Assembly: GCA_002381125.1 (NCBI GenBank)
Contig: DFUT01000024.1
Span: 1 to 64,000 of the forward strand
DNA length: 64,000 bases
Source of the DNA: Bacteroidales bacterium UBA4179
GTDB taxonomy: Bacteria > Bacteroidota > Bacteroidia > Bacteroidales > Dysgonomonadaceae
Direction of reading: 5' to 3'
Part shown: positions 9,063-17,135 of the stretch, one piece after another
Layout of the letters: every line of letters begins with the position of its first letter
Numbering within the stretch: position 1 is the stretch's first letter
Translations under genes and position numbers: made by a program
The notes under the pieces: model-generated
The model's input: only the letters and a program-made list of their open reading frames with translations
Databases searched by the model: none
What the model was told of the DNA's origin: nothing

Positions 9063-9791
9063 TTAATAGTATTCGTTTGATGAAATCGTATAAATATGTT
9101 TTTCGCTTTTTACTCGCAATGGTGCAGTTTCATTATAGCGGTACACCAAGTCGAATGTTTTTTCTCTATCCCATTCTTTTACTTTGATCTTCAATTGAAC
9201 AGAATCGGCTGTTGGTACTCTCAGCGATTTCAGATCAAAACAAACAAAACCTTCGTAAAGCCGTATACTTGGGCTTTGATAGGAGTTGTGCCTGAATTCC
9301 AAGTGGATTTTCCCATCGTCAGGCGGAGTGACAAGGGTGTTTTTCACCAGATTGATGGCATGAGGTTTTACTCCGTTATAATTGAAAAGGAAATCTACAT
9401 TCAGGAAATCGCTTCCTATCCATATGCTCTTTACTTTTACCGGATCGTTGCCGATACTGTCGGCATTTTCGGCTGTAAGAAGGATAGGGCTTTTGGTGAG
9501 AATATCCCAAATATCGTTTATTCTGATGGAATAATCGCAGCTATTTTCTTTTTCGGAAAGGATGGTGAAGTTTACAAAAACGCGTTGTCTGTCTTTAGGT
9601 ATGTAATGTACATCCAAATCCACAGGCCATAATCGTGTGCCATCGTCTAATCGGAGAACAAAAGTTTTGTCATTTTGAACTTCAACTGTAGCGATGTCGA
9701 AGAGATAATGGCCCGAGTTGTTGTCATCGCAGGAAAAAGCAGTGAAAAATATGGCAATTGCCACAAAAGGGAAAACAAAATATTTTTTCAT
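9063..9791 (-). CDS. NigD-like lipoprotein
   Basis: A 242-residue lipoprotein (Cys21 after 'FTAFS', followed by Asp-Asp, then Asn-Asn). It resembles the Bacteroidota NigD-like family: an N-terminal OB-like domain with 'LDDGTRLWPVDLDVHYIPKD' and 'QRVFVNFTIL', then a C-terminal beta-sandwich ending 'FDLVYRYNE'. The name comes from an association with a bacteriocin-like locus in Prevotella, but most copies sit alone in genomes and their function is unknown. Here it has its own terminator and no toxin or transporter partner. A long inverted repeat lies directly ahead of its start. Confidence 0.85.
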   Translation of the reverse strand: MKKYFVFPFVAIAIFFTAFSCDDNNSGHYLFDIATVEVQNDKTFVLRLDDGTRLWPVDLDVHYIPKDRQRVFVNFTILSEKENSCDYSIRINDIWDILTKSPILLTAENADSIGNDPVKVKSIWIGSDFLNVDFLFNYNGVKPHAINLVKNTLVTPPDDGKIHLEFRHNSYQSPSIRLYEGFVCFDLKSLRVPTADSVQLKIKVKEWDREKTFDLVYRYNETAPLRVKSEKHIYTISSNEYY

Positions 9792-9799
9792 AGATCGAT

Positions 9800-9850
9800 C
9801 GTTTTTTCGTAACGGCTTCTATTTTATATGATGAGAAAAACGAAAAAACG
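9800..9850. repeat. 11-bp inverted repeat ahead of the NigD-like gene
   Basis: Arms 9800-9810 (CGTTTTTTCGT) and 9840-9850 (ACGAAAAAACG) are perfectly complementary, with 29 bases between them. One arm ends 9 bases before the ATG at 9791, so it would lie in the 5' leader of that mRNA or at the end of the preceding ygiQ transcript. Confidence 0.6.
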
Positions 9851-9890
9851 CTGCATGAAAAAAGGAGAATCTTTAGGGTTTTAATTTACA

Positions 9891-11726
9891 TTAACCTTTC
9901 GAGTAGATTTTTTTGATCATGTCCGGACGATTGATTCGTTTCAACTCGGCAATTATGGCCGGTCTGTTTGAGGGGCGATACCAGAAAAAGAACCGATGCT
10001 GGGTGTTTTTTTCTTTTTTTGTTCGTGCACAATATACGGGTTCGAGGGTATAAGGATGGTAACCCGTGTAATAGATTTCAGTTGCCAGCGTCATGGGTGA
10101 AGGTGTAAAATCTTGCACTTGTTTGGGCTTTATGTTTAGGTTTTTGAGGGTCACCGCCAGTTCTGCCATATCCGTGAGGGTACAACCCGGATGTGAAGAG
10201 ATAAAATAGGGTATAAGTTGCTGGTTTAAGCTGTACTTCTTATCGATTGAATCAAAGATTTTTTTAAATTGAAGGAACTGATTGAACGAAGGTTTTCGCA
10301 TAATCCGCAATACGTTGTCCGATGTGTGCTCCGGTGCTACTTTTAACCTTCCCGATACGTGATGGACGATCACTTCTTCAATATAGTTTTCTGCTGCTTG
10401 ATTGGTTTGTTTATCGCTACTTTTGTGTAAAAGCATATCGTAACGAATGCCGCTGCCAATGAATGTTTTTTTGATATCCGGCATCACATCTATTGCACGA
10501 TATATATCCAGTAAAGCCGAATGATCGGTGTTCAGATTGCTGCATATTTCCGGGAAAATGCAAGAAGGTTTTTTGCATTTTTCGCAAAGTGAATGGTCTT
10601 TTCCTCCCATGCGATACATGTTTGCCGATGGTCCGCCAAGATCGCTGATATACCCTTTAAAATCGGGTATCTCCGTGATTTTTTTTACTTCGTTGAGGAT
10701 GGATCGTTTGGATCGTGAAGCAATAAATTTTCCTTGATGTGCCGAGATTGTGCAGAAAGCGCATCCGCCAAAACAACCACGATGCAGATTCACCGAAAAT
10801 TTGATCATTTCGTATGCCGGAATATGTTTGCCTTTGTATTTGGGATGAGGCAGGCGGGTGTAGGGAAGATCAAACGATGCGTCGATTTCTTCTTCGGTCA
10901 TTGGAGAAAATGGTGGATTTACAACCAGTGTTTTATTATCCACATTTTGCAAAATGCGTGCAGCATGCAGACGGTTGGATTGTTCTTCTACAATGCGAAA
11001 ATTTTGTGCTTGTTTCAACTTGTCGTGTAGGCATTCTTCATGAGAAAAAAGACGTTTTTCTTCCGTAAATATGTTGGCTGGAACAGCATTTTTAGGAACA
11101 AGAAAGGCCGTTTGAGGAATGGTGTAAATTTCGTTTATCCTTTTGCCGTTTTTCACCTCTTGGACAAGTTGTTTTAGGGGTTGTTCGCCCATTCCGTAGA
11201 TTAAAAGATCCGCTCCTGAGTCGGCGAGAATGGTCTTATGCAACCGATCATCCCAGTAGTCGTAATGGGTAATGCGACGAAGGGAAGCTTCAATTCCACC
11301 GATTACGACAGGAACATCGGGATAAAGATCCTTAAGAATATTGGCATAAACGATGGTTGTTCTATCGGGACGCATATCGGGACGCCCGTCGGGAGTATAA
11401 GCATCGTTCGACCTAAGGCGTTTATTGGCTGTGTAGCGGTTAATCATGGAATCCATGGCTCCGGCCGAGATGGCAAAAAATAATCGCGGTATGCCCAGTT
11501 TTTTAAAATCACGCAAATCGTCACGCCAATTGGGTTGAGGAACAATGGCTACACGTAAACCTTCTTTTTCGAGCAGTCTCCCTATGACTGCAGCTCCAAA
11601 TGCAGGGTGATCGATATACGCATCGCCCGAAAACAAAATTACGTCGACATAATCCCAATCCCGTATTTTCATTTCTTTTTTCGTAGTGGGCAACCAATCG
11701 GTTAGTCGCAATGATCCATAATTCAT
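9891..11726 (-). CDS. YgiQ-family radical SAM protein
   Basis: A 611-residue protein from the ATG at 11726. The start 'LPTTKKEMKIRDWDYVDVILFSGDAYIDHPAFG' is the conserved UPF0313/YgiQ N-terminus, with a B12-binding-like fold before the radical SAM domain. The [4Fe-4S] motif CxxxCxxC is in 'HRGCFGGCAFC' (about residues 316-323). A C-terminal segment 'QVQDFTPSPMTLATEIYYTG' is also family-typical. The physiological reaction is not established for this family. The longer ORF start at 11780 was rejected because homologues begin near 'SLRLTDWLPTT'. The gene stands alone on the minus strand. Confidence 0.93.
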   Translation of the reverse strand: MNYGSLRLTDWLPTTKKEMKIRDWDYVDVILFSGDAYIDHPAFGAAVIGRLLEKEGLRVAIVPQPNWRDDLRDFKKLGIPRLFFAISAGAMDSMINRYTANKRLRSNDAYTPDGRPDMRPDRTTIVYANILKDLYPDVPVVIGGIEASLRRITHYDYWDDRLHKTILADSGADLLIYGMGEQPLKQLVQEVKNGKRINEIYTIPQTAFLVPKNAVPANIFTEEKRLFSHEECLHDKLKQAQNFRIVEEQSNRLHAARILQNVDNKTLVVNPPFSPMTEEEIDASFDLPYTRLPHPKYKGKHIPAYEMIKFSVNLHRGCFGGCAFCTISAHQGKFIASRSKRSILNEVKKITEIPDFKGYISDLGGPSANMYRMGGKDHSLCEKCKKPSCIFPEICSNLNTDHSALLDIYRAIDVMPDIKKTFIGSGIRYDMLLHKSSDKQTNQAAENYIEEVIVHHVSGRLKVAPEHTSDNVLRIMRKPSFNQFLQFKKIFDSIDKKYSLNQQLIPYFISSHPGCTLTDMAELAVTLKNLNIKPKQVQDFTPSPMTLATEIYYTGYHPYTLEPVYCARTKKEKNTQHRFFFWYRPSNRPAIIAELKRINRPDMIKKIYSKG

Positions 11727-11820
11727 AAGAAATGTTTGAAAAATAATCGCTATTCGCCATGAAGATACTGAAAATAGCAAGAAGATAAAAGTGGTTTTAT
11801 TGTGTTTTTATGGATTGTTC

Positions 11821-11846
11821 TGAAGAATCCTTTTGAAGAATCCTTT
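11821..11846. repeat. Perfect 13-bp tandem duplication
   Basis: TGAAGAATCCTTT occurs twice in direct succession (11821-11833 and 11834-11846) in the gap between the DUF4294 gene and ygiQ. Confidence 0.9.
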
Positions 11847-11900
11847 TAAAAACCAAATCCGGGTGTTGCATTTCTAAGTTGAACTTATGGAGAGCGACGT

Positions 11901-12545
11901 TTAAATTGCTCCTTGTTCTACCAGGACACAGGCACGTTCGGTTAAACGATCCCTGCCATAAGGATCATATCTTGCTTTCAAGCTATTTCCAAATAGTTTT
12001 GCAAATAGATTGTAAGTCCACGCCTTAAAACTCCCCATGAAAGCGTCGATAATGCCGTATGCCGAAGTGTTTGTTTCTCTGTCTACCAATTTTATAAGCA
12101 GTTGACCTTGTGATCGGGTTAGTTTACTCATATGAGGTTTATAGGTATCGAAAAGATATTTCTCCATTGCTTCCAGATGTTTCTGTCTTGCTTTTTCCGT
12201 AGGAAGCGTTTCCATATATTCATAAGTTTCGATAATGATGTGCGCTATCTCTTTTGCATAAGGGAGCGTTTTTTTTACATCCCGAATCAGTTTGTTGTAT
12301 TGAATTACTTCTTTTTGGGATTTGAAACGAAGAGGAGAATATTTGACAAATTCCCGCAAAGTCATACATGCCACCGTATCGCCACCGATCAAAACGGCAG
12401 GATAGACATTTGGCATCAAATAAATGGTAGAGCCATGGGATCCACCTCCTTTATTTGTATAATCGGCATAGTGATACTGTGCTTTTGAAGTTGAGGGCAA
12501 AAGCAGGCATACGATCACCGGAAATATGTAAATAAAATTCCTCAT
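11901..12545 (-). CDS. DUF4294-family exported protein
   Basis: A 214-residue protein with a Sec signal peptide ('FIYIFPVIVCLLLPSTSKAQ', cleavage likely after Ala-Gln). The core 'YNKLIRDVKKTLPYAKEIA' and 'LTRSQGQLLIKLVDRETNTS' followed by 'FGNSLKARYDP' is the DUF4294 signature, a family found in Bacteroidota with no known function. It is divergent from leuS. The ORF could begin with GTG at 12551, but the ATG at 12545 is preferred. The -7 promoter box ends at 12554, which leaves almost no leader. Confidence 0.88.
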   Translation of the reverse strand: MRNFIYIFPVIVCLLLPSTSKAQYHYADYTNKGGGSHGSTIYLMPNVYPAVLIGGDTVACMTLREFVKYSPLRFKSQKEVIQYNKLIRDVKKTLPYAKEIAHIIIETYEYMETLPTEKARQKHLEAMEKYLFDTYKPHMSKLTRSQGQLLIKLVDRETNTSAYGIIDAFMGSFKAWTYNLFAKLFGNSLKARYDPYGRDRLTERACVLVEQGAI

Positions 12546-12553
12546 AACCACAA

Positions 12554-12585
12554 CAAAGATAACAGTATTGTCCTTTTTTTAGCAA
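12554..12585 (-). promoter_or_regulatory. Promoter of the DUF4294 gene
   Basis: Minus-strand TATCTTTG (12561-12554) is a perfect TAnnTTTG -7 box, with TTG (12585-12583) 21 bases upstream. The predicted transcription start falls within a few bases of the ATG at 12545, so the mRNA would be nearly leaderless. Confidence 0.65.
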
Positions 12586-12652
12586 AAAAATAGCGTTAAG
12601 TGTAGTTAATTAAAGTTCGGATTTAGAGATTGTTAAGTAAATATTTTTTTGA

Positions 12653-12683
12653 TTGTTCGTTCTTAATTAATTCATTATCTTTG
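12653..12683 (+). promoter_or_regulatory. Promoter of leuS
   Basis: TTG (12653-12655), 20 bases, then TATCTTTG (12676-12683): a full Bacteroidota -33/-7 pair. The leader to the leuS ATG is about 20 bases, too short for a T-box. Confidence 0.75.
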
Positions 12684-12708
12684 CAACGTTTTTTAAAAAG
12701 TAGAAGGA

Positions 12709-15462
12709 ATGGATTATAACTTTGAAGAAATCGAAAAAAGATGGCAACAATATTGGATTGATCATCAAACTTATAAAGTAACGGAAGATCCCACGAAACC
12801 AAAATATTATGTATTGGACATGTTTCCTTATCCCTCGGGAGCAGGACTACACGTGGGGCATCCGCTTGGATACATCGCTTCGGATATTGTCGCAAGATAT
12901 AAACGACTTCAAGGTTTCAATGTGTTGCATCCCATGGGGTTCGATGCCTTTGGATTGCCGGCCGAACAGTATGCCATACAAACCGGACAGCATCCTGCCA
13001 TTACGACCTACAAAAATATTGCCCGTTATCGCGAACAATTGGATAAAATCGGTTTTTCGTATGATTGGAGTCGAGAAGTGATAACATGCGATCCCAACTA
13101 TTACAAATGGACGCAGTGGGCATTTATCAAAATGTTTCATCATTATTACGACACTGAATTACAGCGGGCAGAACCTATTGAAAAACTGGTAAAACATTTT
13201 GAGGAAAGCGGCACGGAAGGCATTCATGCCGAGGGAACCAAAGAATTGCATTTTACCGCAGAGGAATGGAAGGCAAAATCGGAAAAAGAGCAACAAGAGA
13301 TTTTAATGAATTATCGTATTGCCTATTTGGGAGATACCATGGTGAATTGGTGTCCGCAATTGGGGACAGTGCTTGCGAACGATGAGGTGAGTGAAGGTTT
13401 TTCTATCCGTGGGGGATATCCGGTAGAGCAAAAAAAGATGCGCCAGTGGTGTTTGCGCGTTTCCGCTTATGCTCAACGGTTGTTGGATGGTCTCGATACA
13501 ATAGATTGGACAGATTCTTTGAAAGAAACGCAACGCAATTGGATTGGGCGTTCGGAAGGGGCGATAATTCATTTCAATACACAGAATGGTGTTTCTTTCG
13601 ATGTGTTTACAACCCGTCCCGATACGATTTTTGGCGTTACGTATATGGTGTTGGCTCCGGAAAGCGAACTGGTTGAACAACTTGTAACGGACGAATATCG
13701 TGAGGCGGTTGATGCTTACTTGGAGAAAACGAAAAAGAGAACCGAGCGGGAACGGATAACCGATAAAACGGTGAGTGGAGTCTTCTCGGGTTCTTATGCT
13801 ATACACCCTTTTACAAATGAGTTGTTGCCTATATGGATTTCAGATTATGTTTTGGCAGGATATGGTACAGGGGCCATTATGGCAGTACCTGCTCATGATA
13901 GTCGAGATTATGCTTTTGCCAAGCATTTCAATTTGCCTATTATTCCCTTAATCGAGGGGTGCGATGTATCGGAAGAGAGCTTCGATGCCAAAGAGGGTAT
14001 TATGATAAATTCCGACTTTCTGAACGGTCTTACGGTGAATGAAGCCATTTCTGCAGCTATTGATGAAATAGAGCGACGGGGAATTGGATACCGTAAGGTG
14101 AATTACCGTTTGCGCGATGCTATATTTTCTCGCCAACGTTATTGGGGGGAACCCTTCCCTGTTTATTATAAAGATGGCATGCCTTATACCCTTGATGAGA
14201 GCAAATTGCCTCTTGAACTGCCCGAAATAGATAAATTTCTCCCTACAGAAACCGGAGAACCTCCGTTAGCAAGGGCAAAAAATTGGAAAACGGAGGAGGG
14301 ATATCCGCTTGAAGTTTTTACTATGCCCGGCTTTGCCGGATCGTCGGCTTACTACCTTCGGTATATGGATCCTCACAATGATGAGGCTTTAGTTTCAAAA
14401 GAAGCAGTCGAATATTGGGAAAACGTCGATTTATACATCGGGGGGACCGAACATGCCACAGGTCACCTTATTTACAGCCGTTTTTGGAACAAATTTCTTT
14501 TTGATCTTGGAGTATCGTGTGTGGAGGAGCCTTTCCAAAAACTTATTAATCAGGGAATGATTCAGGGGAGGAGCAATTTCGTATATCGAATAAAAAACAC
14601 CAATACTTTTGTTTCTTTCAATTTGAAAGATCAGTATGACACGATGCCTATTCATGTCGATATCAATATAGTGCATAACGATGTTCTGGACATTGAAGCT
14701 TTCCGTAACTGGAGCCCCGAATATAAAGATGCCGAATTTATTCTTGAAGACGGGAAGTATATCTGCGGGTGGGCAGTGGAAAAAATGTCCAAATCCATGT
14801 TTAACGTGATAAATCCGGATGATATTGTAAAAAAATACGGAGCCGATACATTGCGTCTTTATGAAATGTTTCTTGGTCCTATTGAACAGGCCAAACCATG
14901 GGATACGAATGGGATTGATGGTGTTTATCGTTTTCTGCGTAAGTTTTGGAATTTGTTTTTTACCAAAGGTGAGTTTACCGTAACTGACGAAGAGCCATCG
15001 AAAGAAGAGTTGAAGTCGTTGCACAAACTTATCAAAAAAGTTACGTTCGATATCGAGAATTTTTCGTTTAATACGGCGGTTTCTGCATTTATGATTTGTG
15101 TGAACGAATTGACTTCTTTGAAGTGTAATAAACGATCCATTTTAACCGATCTTACTATTTGCCTTTCTCCGTTTGCACCACATATCTCTGAAGAATTGTG
15201 GCACAAATTGGGTAATGAAACTACCATATTTGATGCTCAATGGCCGGCATATAACGAAGAGTATTTGAAAGAGGATGTATTTTCCTATGCAATTTCTTTT
15301 AATGGGAAAACGCGTTTTACACTAGATTTTAGCGCAGATGCTACTCGCGAAGAAATCGAAAAATCGGTTTTGGAACACCCGAATTCTCAAAAATGGCTTA
15401 ATGGTAAAACACCTCGAAAAATTATTATTGTTCCCAAAAAAATCGTCAATATCGTTATCTGA
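12709..15462 (+). CDS. leuS: Leucyl-tRNA synthetase
   Basis: A 917-residue class I aminoacyl-tRNA synthetase that charges tRNA-Leu. The HIGH motif is in 'YPSGAGLHVGHPLGY' (about residues 42-56), the KMSKS loop in 'VEKMSKSMFNV' (about residue 692), and the editing (CP1) domain contains 'TTRPDTIFGVTYMVLAPES' and 'GAIMAVPAHDSRD'. Length fits Bacteroidota LeuRS. It is read from its own promoter, and yitT follows 6 bases after its stop. Confidence 0.99.
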   Translation: MDYNFEEIEKRWQQYWIDHQTYKVTEDPTKPKYYVLDMFPYPSGAGLHVGHPLGYIASDIVARYKRLQGFNVLHPMGFDAFGLPAEQYAIQTGQHPAITTYKNIARYREQLDKIGFSYDWSREVITCDPNYYKWTQWAFIKMFHHYYDTELQRAEPIEKLVKHFEESGTEGIHAEGTKELHFTAEEWKAKSEKEQQEILMNYRIAYLGDTMVNWCPQLGTVLANDEVSEGFSIRGGYPVEQKKMRQWCLRVSAYAQRLLDGLDTIDWTDSLKETQRNWIGRSEGAIIHFNTQNGVSFDVFTTRPDTIFGVTYMVLAPESELVEQLVTDEYREAVDAYLEKTKKRTERERITDKTVSGVFSGSYAIHPFTNELLPIWISDYVLAGYGTGAIMAVPAHDSRDYAFAKHFNLPIIPLIEGCDVSEESFDAKEGIMINSDFLNGLTVNEAISAAIDEIERRGIGYRKVNYRLRDAIFSRQRYWGEPFPVYYKDGMPYTLDESKLPLELPEIDKFLPTETGEPPLARAKNWKTEEGYPLEVFTMPGFAGSSAYYLRYMDPHNDEALVSKEAVEYWENVDLYIGGTEHATGHLIYSRFWNKFLFDLGVSCVEEPFQKLINQGMIQGRSNFVYRIKNTNTFVSFNLKDQYDTMPIHVDINIVHNDVLDIEAFRNWSPEYKDAEFILEDGKYICGWAVEKMSKSMFNVINPDDIVKKYGADTLRLYEMFLGPIEQAKPWDTNGIDGVYRFLRKFWNLFFTKGEFTVTDEEPSKEELKSLHKLIKKVTFDIENFSFNTAVSAFMICVNELTSLKCNKRSILTDLTICLSPFAPHISEELWHKLGNETTIFDAQWPAYNEEYLKEDVFSYAISFNGKTRFTLDFSADATREEIEKSVLEHPNSQKWLNGKTPRKIIIVPKKIVNIVI

Positions 15463-15468
15463 TTTGAT

Positions 15469-16341
15469 ATGGAGAAGCAGTCTCGATATTCTACTAAAAA
15501 GTTTTATGTAAAAGATCTTTTAACCATTTTTTTGGGGACTTTTATGTATGCTCTTGCCATAACCCAGTTTATCATGCCCCACAAGTTTGTAACCGGCGGA
15601 CTTACAGGCGTGGGAGTATTATTGAATTATGCATTTAATTTTCCTGTCTCTGCTTCGGTTTTAATTTTTAATACTGTTCTTTTGTTGATTTCGTATCGAA
15701 TTCTTGGAAAGGAATTTTTGATAAAAACAATTATAGGGGTTGCTTCTTTGTCATTTTTTATCGGTATGTTCGAAAGTTTTTCATGGGAGCCTATTATGAC
15801 AAATGAACCGCTTATTGCCGGATTAATCGGGGCAATTATGTGTGGAGTGGGGATAGGACTGGTGTTATCGGCAAATGGGAGTACAGGAGGCACTGATATT
15901 ATTGTAATGATCATCAATAAGTATCGCAACATTACGCCGGGAAGAACGATGTTGTTGATCGATTTGGCTATTGTTTCTTCATCTTATCTTATTTTTCATA
16001 GTGTAGAAACAATCGTATATGGTATTATTATCATTGCCGTAATGGCTACTTCGCTAGATTGGGCACTCAACGGGATACGTCAATCGGTGCAATTTTTTAT
16101 TTTTTCTTCAAAATACGATGAAATTGCCACACAGATAAATTTACAACTCCATCGGGGATGTACTGTCCTTGATGGTATTGGCTGGTATTCAAAGCAGCCA
16201 CAGAAAGTGTTATTGGTAATTGCAAAACGAAGCGAATCCAATTCTATTTTTCGTATTGTAAAAGCAATTGACGATAATGCCTTTGTTAGTCAGGCTTCCG
16301 TGATCGGCGTTTATGGCAAAGGTTTCGATAAAATGAAATAA
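15469..16341 (+). CDS. YitT-family membrane protein (DUF161/DUF2179)
   Basis: A 290-residue protein: five or six transmembrane helices in the first 200 residues ('FLGTFMYALAITQFIMPHKF', 'GVGIGLVLSANGSTGGTD') and a C-terminal soluble DUF2179 domain ('LHRGCTVLDGIGWYSKQPQK'). YitT-family proteins are widespread and of unknown transport function. The gene follows leuS with a 6-base gap and is probably cotranscribed. Its local G+C is low: 15 of the 60 bases from 15661. Confidence 0.92.
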   Translation: MEKQSRYSTKKFYVKDLLTIFLGTFMYALAITQFIMPHKFVTGGLTGVGVLLNYAFNFPVSASVLIFNTVLLLISYRILGKEFLIKTIIGVASLSFFIGMFESFSWEPIMTNEPLIAGLIGAIMCGVGIGLVLSANGSTGGTDIIVMIINKYRNITPGRTMLLIDLAIVSSSYLIFHSVETIVYGIIIIAVMATSLDWALNGIRQSVQFFIFSSKYDEIATQINLQLHRGCTVLDGIGWYSKQPQKVLLVIAKRSESNSIFRIVKAIDDNAFVSQASVIGVYGKGFDKMK

Positions 16342-16378
16342 TTCGGTTATCGATATACCTACCTATTGAAACAACTGT

Positions 16379-16474
16379 GTTTCGTTATGTTTTAATGATG
16401 AAGCTAGCTGTGCGCAAACTCCGGCGTAATTGTTTGGGAGGGTTGATTGTTTCGTTATGTTTTAGTGAGGAAGC
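16379..16474. repeat. Pair of 26-bp direct repeats
   Basis: 16379-16404 and 16449-16474 share 24 of 26 bases; both begin GTTTCGTTATGTTTTA. They are 70 bases apart from start to start, in the 171-base gap between the convergent yitT and mntP. No ORF or strong hairpin explains them. Confidence 0.8.
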
Positions 16475-16512
16475 CGGGTGATATTTGCGTGGTTTCTTTT
16501 ACTTTTTATGGG

Positions 16513-17082
16513 TCAAATGGCTAATGAATGTTCAATCAAAATCTTAAGTCCGATAACGATTAAAATGATACCGCCTAAAACTTCTGCTTTTAAACGAAAA
16601 CCTTTTCCTAAGCGAATTCCTATCATCATTCCTGAGATGGAAAATATAAAGCTAGTCAAACCGATTATTGCAATACTTTTCCAGATAATTTGTGGATAGG
16701 GAACAAATATAATACCTGTTGCCAGTGCATCGATACTGGTAGCTATTGCCAGAGAAATAAGTTTCAAGAAACTAAATGGGTGTATTTCAGGTTCGCATTC
16801 CGTATCTTGTTTTCTTATCCCTTCGAACAGCATTTTTCCCCCAATGAGTGCCAACAAGCCAAAGGCTATCCAGTGATCGCTTTTTTTTATGATTCCCATA
16901 AAATTCAGTCCTGCAAAATAGCTTATAAGAGGCATCGCTGCCTGAAAAAAACCAAACAGAAAAGCCATTGTTAAGGTAGGAATGATGGATAATTTCTTCA
17001 CACATATGCCTTTGCTTACCGATACGGCGAAACAATCCATTGCTAGACCAATTCCAATGATAATTATCGAGCAAGTGTCCAT
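16513..17082 (-). CDS. mntP: Manganese efflux pump MntP
   Basis: A 189-residue protein with six transmembrane segments arranged as two repeats. The conserved Asp-bearing motifs 'GLAMDCFAVSVSKG' (helix 1) and 'ATSIDALATGIIFVP' (helix 4) identify the MntP (DUF204) family, which exports Mn2+. It starts only 54 bases after the rpoC stop with a terminator between them. There is no room for a yybP-ykoY Mn2+ riboswitch, which precedes mntP in many other bacteria. Confidence 0.95.
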   Translation of the reverse strand: MDTCSIIIIGIGLAMDCFAVSVSKGICVKKLSIIPTLTMAFLFGFFQAAMPLISYFAGLNFMGIIKKSDHWIAFGLLALIGGKMLFEGIRKQDTECEPEIHPFSFLKLISLAIATSIDALATGIIFVPYPQIIWKSIAIIGLTSFIFSISGMMIGIRLGKGFRLKAEVLGGIILIVIGLKILIEHSLAI

Positions 17083-17091
17083 AATAATTAA

Positions 17092-17120
17092 AAAAAGCTA
17101 CTCGTTACGAGTAGCTTTTT
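17092..17120. terminator. Terminator of the rpoBC operon
   Basis: A perfect 13-bp stem (17092-17104 with 17108-17120) with a 3-base loop and A5/T5 flanks. It lies 15 bases past the rpoC stop in the direction of transcription and is symmetrical, so it could act on either strand. Confidence 0.9.
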
Positions 17121-17135
17121 AACATGAATAGAAAT

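Noticed and set aside
9063..9791. Bacteriocin immunity function for the NigD-like protein
   Set aside because: The name derives from a Prevotella bacteriocin locus, but no bacteriocin or export gene lies nearby, so only family membership is claimed.
12684..12708. T-box leader for leuS
   Set aside because: The promoter leaves a leader of only about 20 bases.
17083..17135. yybP-ykoY manganese riboswitch ahead of mntP
   Set aside because: The gap is only 53 bases and is filled by the rpoC terminator.
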